10,255 nucleotides of DNA from Betaproteobacteria bacterium (GCA_016867955.1 VGIE01000047.1:1-10255); one strand, 5' to 3'; shown: positions 1 through 5,460, numbered from the stretch's first letter. Made by a program: numbers and translations. The notes: generated by a model not told the origin, from the letters alone.

Positions 1-41
1 CGTGAGCACGAAACTGCGTAAAATTCGCCCGCCCGGGCGAT

Positions 42-114
42 GCGGGTGTAGTTCAATGGCAGAACGACAGCTTCACATTGGGAAGCTGCCGTCCCGCCAT
101 CGAACTGGACCCGC
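42..114. pseudogene. tRNA-Gly 5'-half quasi-palindrome (two inverted half-tRNAs)
   Basis: On the plus strand 42-74 reads as the 5' half of a tRNA-Gly: acceptor strand GCGGGTG, T8-A9, D arm GTTC-AATGGCA-GAAC, then CAGCTTC. The expected 3' half (variable loop, T arm, CCA end) is absent. Instead, 79-114 is the reverse complement of a second tRNA-Gly 5' half, readable on the minus strand starting GCGGGTCCAGTTCGATGGC. Arms 42-77 and 79-114 match at 29 of 36 positions around centre 78. CAGCTTC (68-74) and GAAGCTG (82-88) pair perfectly. Four of the seven mismatches would become G-U pairs in a minus-strand transcript. There is no T loop and no CCA, so it should not work as a tRNA. I call it a rearranged pseudogene; a structured RNA is possible but unsupported. 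Confidence 0.7.
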
Positions 115-165
115 CGCGCTCCGCCAGCTCGCCAGGACTCTGAGGCCCCAACCGGATTCCTCTAA

Positions 166-202
166 CCAGCGTGCCTAGGAGCGGTGCAGGTCTGGTAACG
201 TT
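166..202 (+). promoter_or_regulatory. Conserved block upstream of tRNA-Gly(CCC), possible promoter
   Basis: These 37 bp match, at about 30 positions, a minus-strand block at 556-592 that sits at the same distance upstream of the other intact tRNA-Gly. The shared core reads AGCGGTG then GGTCTGGTA. A weak -35/-10 reading exists (GTGCCT here, TTGCCA in the partner; then TAACGT or TAGCCT about 19 nt later), which would start transcription some 10-15 nt before the mature tRNA. Neither hexamer pair is strong. The conservation is seen; the promoter role is inferred. Confidence 0.3.
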
Positions 203-220
203 AAGTGTCTGCCGTAAGAC

Positions 221-294
221 GCGGCCTTCGTATAGTGGCAATACCCCAGCTTCCCAAGCTGGAGCGACGGGTTCGATTCCCGTAGGCCGCTCCA
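221..294 (+). tRNA. tRNA-Gly(CCC)
   Basis: This is a complete 74-nt cloverleaf. The acceptor stem GCGGCCT/AGGCCGC pairs at all seven positions and is followed by TCCA (discriminator T plus encoded CCA). The D stem is GTAT/ATAC, the anticodon stem CCAGC/GCTGG, the loop TTCCCAA, and the T arm ACGGG-TTCGATT-CCCGT. Anticodon CCC at 253-255 reads the glycine codon GGG. Every stem is fully paired. Compared with the convergent copy at 463-536 it differs at five stem pairs, and each change is compensated on the other strand, which argues that both are under selection as tRNAs. Confidence 0.96.
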
Positions 295-311
295 CCATCC
301 CGATGCCTTGA

Positions 312-443
312 TCGTGTGCCCTGACGGCCCCGACCGCCCCCACCGATCTTAGTAAAAGTTGTATATGGGTGGAGGAGCCAGACTTTTACTGAGGCTCGCA
401 GGGGGCGGTCGGGGACTTCAAGGCACAAGCGTCGGGCACACGA
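312..443. repeat. Inverted repeat between the two convergent tRNA-Gly genes
   Basis: Three nested perfect matches face each other: 312-321 with 434-443 (10 bp), 328-341 with 401-414 (14 bp, C-rich versus G-rich), and 351-359 with 382-390 (AGTAAAAGT/ACTTTTACT). The innermost arms enclose a 22-nt loop. These are the homologous 3' flanks of the two tRNA genes. Read-through RNA from either tRNA could fold into one long stem, so a shared bidirectional termination or processing structure is conceivable. No U-tract follows on either side, so I do not call it an intrinsic terminator. Confidence 0.6.
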
Positions 444-462
444 CACAAGGCACACAAAGTGG

Positions 463-536
463 TGGAGCGGGCAGCGGGGATCGAACCCGCGTCTCGAGCT
501 TGGGAAGCTCGGGTACTGCCACTGTACGATGCCCGC
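463..536 (-). tRNA. tRNA-Gly(CCC), second diverged copy
   Basis: Read on the minus strand this is a complete 74-nt tRNA. The acceptor stem is GCGGGCA/TGCCCGC with TCCA at the 3' end. The D arm is GTAC-AGTGGCA-GTAC, the anticodon arm CGAGC-TTCCCAA-GCTCG, and the T arm GCGGG-TTCGATC-CCCGC. The anticodon is CCC. It converges on the tRNA-Gly at 221-294 and shares homologous flanks with it on both sides. The bodies differ at acceptor pairs 5 and 7 and at one pair each in the D, anticodon and T stems, always keeping Watson-Crick pairing. Confidence 0.96.
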
Positions 537-555
537 GACTTCGAGCGTTCAAACC

Positions 556-592
556 AAGGCTACCAGACCGACACCGCTACTTGGCAAGCTGG
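556..592 (-). promoter_or_regulatory. Conserved block upstream of the minus-strand tRNA-Gly
   Basis: This is the reverse-complement partner of 166-202, placed the same distance upstream of the tRNA at 463-536. On the minus strand it contains TTGCCA (5 of 6 matches to the -35 consensus) and, about 19 nt later, TAGCCT as a poor -10. It may be the promoter retained by both copies; the evidence is conservation only. Confidence 0.3.
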
Positions 593-643
593 GCGTTGGA
601 GACCTCTAGGCCCAGCTGAGTCCTGGGGGCACGCTGATCCGCT

Positions 644-722
644 GCGGGTCCAGGTCGATGGCAGAACGGCAGCTTCCCCTTGGGAAGCTGATACGAGGGT
701 TCAATTCCCTTCACCCGCTCCA
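644..722 (+). pseudogene. tRNA-Gly-like gene with 6-nt anticodon-loop insertion
   Basis: This 79-nt element runs from GCGGGTC to an encoded TCCA end. It has a normal T arm (GAGGG-TTCAATT-CCCTT) and acceptor 3' strand CACCCGC. The anticodon region reads CAGCTTCCC then CTTGGG then AAGCTG. Removing the six bases 679-684 restores the standard CAGC-TTCCCAA-GCTG arm. With the insertion, 670-678 and 682-690 form a 9-bp stem with a 3-nt loop, so the CCC anticodon is buried. Other defects are a C-C clash at acceptor pair 7, a mismatch in the D stem (GGTC/GAAC), and loss of the partner of the first anticodon-stem base. Its 5' half is the inverted homologue of 79-114. It is most likely a tRNA pseudogene. 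A processed insert is conceivable, but I know of no bacterial precedent for such a short one. Confidence 0.7.
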
Positions 723-852
723 CACCCCCCGCCTGCCCGAGAAACTCCTGCCGTGATACCGGCTTCCACGCCAAGGCAGGGCGTTGCGCCTGTCCCCGGA
801 AACCCCCGAAATGCCGGGACCGCTCAGTGCGGCGTGATAGCGGCCGCTGCGC

Positions 853-2067
853 TCAGCCCTTGTCCAGCAGGAACGGATAGGTCAGCCAGTTGCGCCGCGT
901 GTTGGAGGTGTCCATGGTCGGTGGATTGGCCGGGTCGGGCCGCGCGCCGCGGTCAAGCAGCGCGCGGGCGATCAGGTACATGTTGCCGTACTCGGCATCC
1001 TTGAGGTCGCTGCCGGGCTGGATCGGTGTGCCGGCGACAAGGATGCGGCCGAGGCAGGCATGCGTGCCGAGGCCGAAGGTCACGCCGTAGAGCCAGCCCT
1101 GCGGCGGGGTTGCGCGGTGCGGGTTGAACGCCTCGGTGTCGAAGCCGAACATCAGCGGGTCCTGGTTCACCTTGAACATGTCGACGATCAGGTCGCCGCT
1201 CTCGAAGGTTTCCGGGCGGCTCTTGATGCGCACCGGGCAGGTCAGCTTGCGGTTGAGTTCCGGCGTCGGCGGGTGCAGGCGCAGGCTCTCCCACACGCAG
1301 CGCTGCAGGAACCAGGCCTCCTTCAGTAGCTCGTTGTCCTTCGGATGCTCGGCGCGCCAGGTGAAGATGTGTTGCATGGCATGCGTCAGCGCATGGGTGG
1401 TCGACAACGCTCCCACGAAGAGGAAGTACGCCGTCTCCTTGAGCATCTTGTCGCGCGGCAGCTCGATGTTGTCCTCGTTGCGCAGCAGGATGGTCAGCAG
1501 GTCGCGCGGCATCTCCGACTCCGGCATCTCGCCGCGCTCGACGCGGTCGAGCAGCGCGCGCCGGCGGGTCTCGGAGGGCGTATAGAACACCTGGTCGAAT
1601 TCCTCCAGCGTGTCGATGATCTCCTTCCTGATCGCTTCCTTGTCACCCATGTCGACCATGGTGAGCTGGCCCAGCGTCGCCGCCTTGCTGAACGACTTGA
1701 TCATGCGCAGCATGGTCGCGGTTTCCTCGCGCGTGCGCAGCGGCCGGTCGATGCCGGAGGCATCCGCCGTCAGGTTCATCAGCACGTGGTAGCCGAAGTC
1801 GGCGAGGTCGCCCCCGCCCGCCTGCACGAAGGGCACCAGCGTTTCCTCGATGGTCTTGGGGAAGATCCTGCGCTCGTAGTTGCGGAAGTACTCGCGCCGG
1901 AACAGCTTTTGCGCCAGGTGGCGGCGCGCCGCGTGCTCCTCGCCGAAGAGGTTGACCAGCACATCCTTCATGAGGATCGCGCCCTCGTCGTAGAGGCCCT
2001 GCTTGAGCGTGGCATTGCGCAGGAACTCGTCGGCTTCCTTGTACTTCGATACGACTATCGCGGCCAT
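853..2067 (-). CDS. Cytochrome P450 (404 aa)
   Basis: A soluble haem-thiolate monooxygenase-like protein; the substrate is unknown. Seen: C-helix H45 and R48/R49 contacting haem, an I-helix segment around 215-226, the K-helix ExxR motif at E260-R263, and the haem loop FGLGTHACLG at 331-340 with axial Cys338. There is no membrane anchor. The start is fixed by AAGGA at 2075-2079, seven bases before ATG 2067; the reading frame stays open upstream but without support. In the I-helix the usual A/G-G-x-D/E-T-T becomes G219-A-L-S222-T-T, so the acid of the acid-alcohol pair is serine. The N terminus is also short: the C-helix begins near residue 45, where P450s usually have it near 90-110. No ferredoxin or reductase gene is adjacent. 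Family certain; specific CYP and reaction not assignable. Confidence 0.93.
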   Translation of the reverse strand: MAAIVVSKYKEADEFLRNATLKQGLYDEGAILMKDVLVNLFGEEHAARRHLAQKLFRREYFRNYERRIFPKTIEETLVPFVQAGGGDLADFGYHVLMNLTADASGIDRPLRTREETATMLRMIKSFSKAATLGQLTMVDMGDKEAIRKEIIDTLEEFDQVFYTPSETRRRALLDRVERGEMPESEMPRDLLTILLRNEDNIELPRDKMLKETAYFLFVGALSTTHALTHAMQHIFTWRAEHPKDNELLKEAWFLQRCVWESLRLHPPTPELNRKLTCPVRIKSRPETFESGDLIVDMFKVNQDPLMFGFDTEAFNPHRATPPQGWLYGVTFGLGTHACLGRILVAGTPIQPGSDLKDAEYGNMYLIARALLDRGARPDPANPPTMDTSNTRRNWLTYPFLLDKG

Positions 2068-2189
2068 TGCGGATTCCTTGTTGCAGCAGGCCCCGGACCG
2101 GGCCCCAATCGCGGCAAATGGTGTCGGACCCAGCAGGCCACTGCAAGAGCGGCCCATGGTATGGCCGCCTGCCATCCCGGTCAAGGAAG

Positions 2190-2218
2190 CTGCGGGCAAA
2201 CCGCGAAGCAGCCCGCAG
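2190..2218. other. Hairpin in the P450-thiS intergenic region
   Basis: CTGCGGG (2190-2196) and CCCGCAG (2212-2218) are perfect 7-bp inverted arms around a 15-nt loop. A second one, GCGGCC/GGCCGC, lies at 2149-2154 and 2163-2168. Both sit in the roughly 250-bp divergent region between the P450 and thiS. I looked for a TPP (THI-box) riboswitch and did not find its conserved CUGAGA core, so thiamine control is not visible here. The role is unknown. Confidence 0.3.
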
Positions 2219-2248
2219 GGTGTATGTTAAGATCGATCACCGAATGCA

Positions 2249-2524
2249 GTGCGGCCCCGCAGTTGTCCAGCCTGCGGCCGGTTGTCCGCATCACACCCCA
2301 CGTCCAGCGTCCTGCGCATCATAATCCAACTCTCGGTCAACGGTGCCACGCACCGGCTCCCGCCGGGCACCACGCTCGGCGGTCTGCTCGTTCGGCTCGA
2401 TCTGGCCGGAAAGAGGCTCGCCGTCGAGCGCAACGGCGACATCGTCCCGCGCAGCCGCCATGCCGACACGCTGCTCGAGGAAGGCGACCGGCTAGAAATC
2501 GTGGTGGCCGTCGGCGGGGGCTGA
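2249..2524 (+). CDS. Sulfur carrier protein ThiS (start uncertain)
   Basis: A small ubiquitin-fold carrier. ThiF adenylates its C-terminal glycine, which becomes a thiocarboxylate, and ThiG takes the sulfur for the thiazole ring of thiamine. Seen: a beta-grasp sequence beginning IQLSVNGATHRL, then the conserved ERNGDIVPRS segment and the terminal GGG tail. Family members are about 65-70 aa and usually begin with Met just before this point. That would be codon 2321-2323, which is ATA, not ATG. The nearest accepted in-frame starts are GTG 2249 (used here, 91 aa) and TTG 2282 (80 aa), neither with a Shine-Dalgarno. The confident body is therefore 2321-2524. thiG follows after 73 nt on the same strand and is probably co-transcribed. 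Confidence 0.85.
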   Translation: MRPRSCPACGRLSASHPTSSVLRIIIQLSVNGATHRLPPGTTLGGLLVRLDLAGKRLAVERNGDIVPRSRHADTLLEEGDRLEIVVAVGGG

Positions 2525-2597
2525 GGCTCGCAGGACCCGCACCGGGCGCACGCCGAGGCAGCCGGAAATTGCTCCATCCAGGGAACAGGAAGTCACC

Positions 2598-3404
2598 ATG
2601 AAAGACCTGCTCGTCATCGCCGGAAAGCCGTATGCCTCGCGCCTGCTGGTGGGGACGGGCAAGTACAAGGATTTTGCCGAGACGCGCCGCGCCCTCGATG
2701 CGAGCGGGGCCGAGATCGTCACCGTCGCCATCCGCCGCACCAACATCGGCCAGGAGGCCGGGCAGCCCTCGCTGCTGGATGCCGTACCGCCCTCGCAGTT
2801 CACCTACCTGCCCAACACCGCCGGCTGCTACAGCGCCGACGATGCCGTGCGCACGCTGCGCCTCGCGCGAGAGCTGCTCGACGGTCACGACCTCGTCAAG
2901 CTTGAAGTGCTGGGCGACCCGACCACGCTGTTCCCCAATGTCATCGAAACGCTCGTTGCCGCACAAACGCTGGTGAAGGACGGCTTCAAGGTCATGGTCT
3001 ATACCAGCGACGATCCCATCATCGCCAAACGGCTGGAGGACACCGGCTGCGTCGCCATCATGCCGCTGGCCTCGCTGATCGGGTCGGGGATGGGCATCCT
3101 CAACCCATGGAGCCTGCAGCTCATCATCGAATCCGCGAAGGTGCCGGTGATCGTCGATGCCGGCGTCGGCACGGCATCCGACGCGGCGATCGCCATGGAG
3201 CTGGGCTGCGATGCCGTGCTCATGAACACCGCGATTGCCGCCGCGCGCGACCCGGTGCTGATGGCAGGCGCCATGAAGAAGGCGGTGGAGGCCGGGCGCG
3301 AGGCCTGGCTCGCCGGGCGCATGCCGAGGAAGCTCTACGGCGCCTCGCCGAGTTCGCCGACGGGGGGCATGATCGCGGCCAAGACCGCACCCGGAAAATC
3401 CTGA
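2598..3404 (+). CDS. Thiazole synthase ThiG (268 aa)
   Basis: A cytoplasmic TIM-barrel enzyme. It condenses 1-deoxy-D-xylulose 5-phosphate, dehydroglycine or glycine imine, and ThiS thiocarboxylate to form the thiazole phosphate of thiamine. Seen: N-terminal strand with LLVGTGKYKD at 17-26, DLVKLEVLGD at 98-107 with the Schiff-base lysine K101, MPLASLIGSGMGILNP at 155-170, and VDAGVGTASDAA at 186-197 as the phosphate-binding region. Length and start are typical of the family. AGGAAG lies 5-6 nt before ATG 2598. Upstream thiS supplies its sulfur donor. The other thiamine genes (thiC, thiE, thiD, thiO or thiH) are not in this window, so glycine oxidase versus tyrosine lyase use cannot be told. 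Confidence 0.97.
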   Translation: MKDLLVIAGKPYASRLLVGTGKYKDFAETRRALDASGAEIVTVAIRRTNIGQEAGQPSLLDAVPPSQFTYLPNTAGCYSADDAVRTLRLARELLDGHDLVKLEVLGDPTTLFPNVIETLVAAQTLVKDGFKVMVYTSDDPIIAKRLEDTGCVAIMPLASLIGSGMGILNPWSLQLIIESAKVPVIVDAGVGTASDAAIAMELGCDAVLMNTAIAAARDPVLMAGAMKKAVEAGREAWLAGRMPRKLYGASPSSPTGGMIAAKTAPGKS

Positions 3405-3484
3405 CAGACTGATGCATTGGTGCAATAAGCCAGTACCATAGCGAATGTAATCCTGATAGGCGCTTGAGACGCCCCGGAGGCAAT

Positions 3485-3513
3485 CCGGCCCTTCGGGTGC
3501 TGCCGCAGGCCGG
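3485..3513. terminator. Possible bidirectional hairpin between convergent thiG and SDR genes
   Basis: CCGGCC (3485-3490) and GGCCGG (3508-3513) form a perfect 6-bp stem. Its loop contains CCCTTCGGG, a UUCG-type mini-hairpin. It lies in the 139-bp gap between two convergent genes, where a shared terminator would be expected. There is no U-tract on either strand, so this is only a candidate. Confidence 0.3.
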
Positions 3514-3543
3514 CCCAAGCGTTCGAGTTGCCCCGCCGTTCAA

Positions 3544-4293
3544 TCAATGGAACACGTGCCCGCCATCGAGCACCAGCGTCTGGCCGGTGACGCTGTCGGC
3601 GCGGCAGAAGGCCAGCACCTGCTCGGCCACATCCCGGATGCTGGTGGTGCACTTGAGCGCGGTGCGTTGGCGCGCGGCCTCGAAGCCCCCGGGCGATACC
3701 CGGCTCGCCATGCCGGTGCCGGCCATCAGGCCGGGCGCCACGCAGTTCACCGTGACCTCCGGCGCCATGGCCACGGCAAGGCAGCGCGTGAGGTGCACCA
3801 GCGCCGCCTTGGCGGCGGCCTGGGCGATGCTGCTGCCCGAGGGCGTGAAGGCGCTGCCCCCCGACACGTTGATGATGCGGCCCTGGCCGTGCGCCTTGAG
3901 GTGTGGTGCGCACGCGCGGGCGAGCAGGAAGGGCCCGCGCAGGTTGGTCTGGTGGATGCGGTCCCACAGTTCCAGCGTCATGGCCGCAAGGTCGGCAAAC
4001 GGCACATCGGTGCTCCAGGCCGCGCAATTGACGAGAATGTCGATGCGCCCGAGCGTGCTGGCCGTCTCCGCAACCGCGGCGTCGATCGACGCCGGGTCGG
4101 TCTGGTCCAGCCGCACCGGCACCGCGCGCCGCCCGGCAGAATGGATTGACGCGCAGGTCGTCTCGGCGGCTTCCCGGGCACTGCGGTAACCCACGGCCAC
4201 ATGCGCGCCGGCTTCCCCGAGCGCATGCGCGAGCGCGCGTCCGAGGCCGCTGGAGGCGCCGGTCACCAGCGCCGTGCATTGGTCGAGCTGCAT
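3544..4293 (-). CDS. Short-chain dehydrogenase/reductase-like protein with altered active site
   Basis: A 249-aa Rossmann-fold SDR. Seen: cofactor loop TGASSGLG at 11-18, an NAAG-like segment N89-C-A-A92, N117 of the usual catalytic set, strand RIINVSGG at 139-146, K162, and the PG motif in VNCVAPG at 182-188. In classical SDRs a Tyr four residues before the Lys does acid-base catalysis. Here that position is Q158 (codon CAG), in IAQAAAK. The serine position 13 residues earlier is G145, with S144 next to it. The arginine in YRSAR after strand 2 would suit NADP(H), by inference. ATG 4293 is preferred because the Rossmann strand starts right after it and GGGGTAGGG precedes it; the frame extends to a TTG at 4365 with unlike sequence. 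The solute-binding protein gene lies 78 nt upstream on the same strand. It may be inactive as a classical oxidoreductase; substrate unknown. Confidence 0.88.
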   Translation of the reverse strand: MQLDQCTALVTGASSGLGRALAHALGEAGAHVAVGYRSAREAAETTCASIHSAGRRAVPVRLDQTDPASIDAAVAETASTLGRIDILVNCAAWSTDVPFADLAAMTLELWDRIHQTNLRGPFLLARACAPHLKAHGQGRIINVSGGSAFTPSGSSIAQAAAKAALVHLTRCLAVAMAPEVTVNCVAPGLMAGTGMASRVSPGGFEAARQRTALKCTTSIRDVAEQVLAFCRADSVTGQTLVLDGGHVFH

Positions 4294-4371
4294 GGCCCTA
4301 CCCCGAAACGCGATGCCGGCGGCCCGCAGGATCGCTCGCCGCGCCGGTTCCTGCGGAGCCGACAATGCCGG

Positions 4372-5460
4372 TCACTGGAACCCGAGCAGCTTCGTGATCA
4401 GCTCGTTGCGCGTGGTCGCGCTTTGCGCGCCAGTGCCTTCCTTGGGCGGCTCGTACTGCTTCGGCAGGCCGCTGGTGTCGTAGATGGTGACGCCGCCCGG
4501 ATCATCGTTGAACACCTTGTTGCCATCGGGCGACATGACGTAATTGGCCAGCAGGCGCGCGGCGTTGGGATTCCTTGCCCGGGCACGCACGGTGAGGATG
4601 ACCTCCTGTTCGAGGCCGGTCGTCAGCGCCGGGAAGTGCAGGTTGATCGGCGCGCCCTTGCCCCGGGTAGCGTCCACCTGCGCCGAGACCGCAGGCAGCT
4701 CGATCAGGCCCTCGCCCGCGCCCAGCGCCTGCACTGCGGGAACACCGCTGGCAAATCGCCGCGGCTCCAGCGCTCGGAGCTGCGCGAAAAAGCCTTCGCC
4801 GTACCGCTCGAGCACCAGTCCCCAGAAGCCGAGATACACCCCGGAGGAACGCGGGTCGGGCAGCAGGATCTGGCCCTTGAAGCGCGGCGCCACGATGTCC
4901 TTGATCTCGCGCGGGATGTCGGCGCCCTTCAGCTTGTCGGTGTTGTAGGCGATCCCCCACGGTGCCACCTGAACCACCGAGGTATGGGTGCGCATGAAGG
5001 CGGCCGGAAACTGCCCGCTCTTCACCACCGGCAGCCCGGCCTGCGGGACGGATTCGATCCAGCCTTTCTTCAGGGCAGCCTCGGCGAAGGGCGCCACGCC
5101 CCCGGCGACCCACAGGATGTCCGCGCCTACATTGCCGGATTCCGATTCCACCGAGTAGCGCTGCATCAGCGGCGCGCTGGAGATGCGCGTGAAGTTGAAC
5201 TTGATGCCGTACTTGGCGGTAAACGCCTCGCCCACGCGGCGCGGCACGTTTTCCGTGGGTGCCGAATAAAGCGTGACCTGTCCTTCCGCCTTGGCCGCCT
5301 TGATCAGTGCTTCGAGATCGGCCTGCGCGAACGCGCGTCCCGCGGTGAACAGGGCGGCGACGACGAAAATCGCGGTAGCCGCGAGCACGAAGCGGCGGCG
5401 CGCGCGATCCCGGCGCTGCGCCATGGTGCCCACTGCCGGTTTCCGATACATTGCGACCAT
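4372..5460 (-). CDS. Periplasmic ABC-type solute-binding protein (362 aa)
   Basis: An extracellular solute-binding protein of the family that includes ferric-iron and polyamine or thiamine-type binders. Seen: an Arg-rich n-region (16-23), hydrophobic core 24-40, and a likely signal peptidase cut after AFA45. RRRFVL at 21-26 resembles a Tat signal, so Tat export is possible. The mature domain begins DLEALIKAAKAEGQVTLYSA; hinge-type segments PWGIAYNTDKLKG (167-179) and KGQILLPDPRSSG (195-207) follow, then a C-terminal helix region. Start ATG 5460 follows GAGGAGGAG (5467-5475) by six bases. The paired tyrosines that hold Fe3+ in FbpA-type proteins are not evident, so the ligand is open. No permease or ATPase gene is nearby; the SDR follows 78 nt downstream. 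Confidence 0.9.
   Translation of the reverse strand: MVAMYRKPAVGTMAQRRDRARRRFVLAATAIFVVAALFTAGRAFAQADLEALIKAAKAEGQVTLYSAPTENVPRRVGEAFTAKYGIKFNFTRISSAPLMQRYSVESESGNVGADILWVAGGVAPFAEAALKKGWIESVPQAGLPVVKSGQFPAAFMRTHTSVVQVAPWGIAYNTDKLKGADIPREIKDIVAPRFKGQILLPDPRSSGVYLGFWGLVLERYGEGFFAQLRALEPRRFASGVPAVQALGAGEGLIELPAVSAQVDATRGKGAPINLHFPALTTGLEQEVILTVRARARNPNAARLLANYVMSPDGNKVFNDDPGGVTIYDTSGLPKQYEPPKEGTGAQSATTRNELITKLLGFQ

Larger units (their letters stand above)
42..722. repeat. Large imperfect inverted repeat carrying four tRNA-Gly-like elements
   Basis: Landmarks on the left arm recur reverse-complemented on the right arm with a near-constant coordinate sum: 42-114 with 644-716 (sum 758), block 166-202 with 556-592 (758), and tRNA 221-294 with 463-536 (757). 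Nearer the centre the sum drops to 741-755, which implies small indels. The arms are about 320-335 bp. They are best conserved in the tRNA bodies and in a 37-bp block upstream of each intact tRNA, and weaker elsewhere. I infer an old inverted duplication of a tRNA-Gly unit rather than a recent or artefactual one, because the arms have diverged substantially. No transposase or integrase lies in or beside the block. Confidence 0.75.

Noticed and set aside
42..722. CRISPR-like or integron-like array made of repeated tRNA segments
   Set aside because: The repeats are tRNA-sized, few, inverted, and separated by homologous rather than unique spacers. No cas gene or integrase is present.
53..1004. 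Several open frames of 65-181 codons over the tRNA block, with peptides such as GIEPVAPAWEAG
   Set aside because: These are translations of tRNA-Gly sequence and its antisense. The same tRNA bodies recur in every frame, there is no ribosome binding site, and such peptides are a known annotation artefact.
2068..2320. TPP riboswitch upstream of thiS
   Set aside because: The conserved CUGAGA and downstream ACCUGA-type elements are absent. Only generic GC-rich hairpins are present.
1345..2601. 418-codon plus-strand open frame opposite the P450
   Set aside because: It mirrors the P450 codons on the opposite strand in GC-rich DNA, is rich in Arg, His and Val without motifs, and runs into the thiS frame region. 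The P450 has all family motifs.
3413..3426. TGCATTGGTGCA resembling an NtrC-type dyad
   Set aside because: It matches only half of the consensus, no sigma-54 promoter is near, and it lies between convergent genes where an activator site is not expected.
2337..3518. 393-codon minus-strand open frame over thiS and thiG
   Set aside because: Antisense shadow of two unmistakable thiamine genes, with no domain features.
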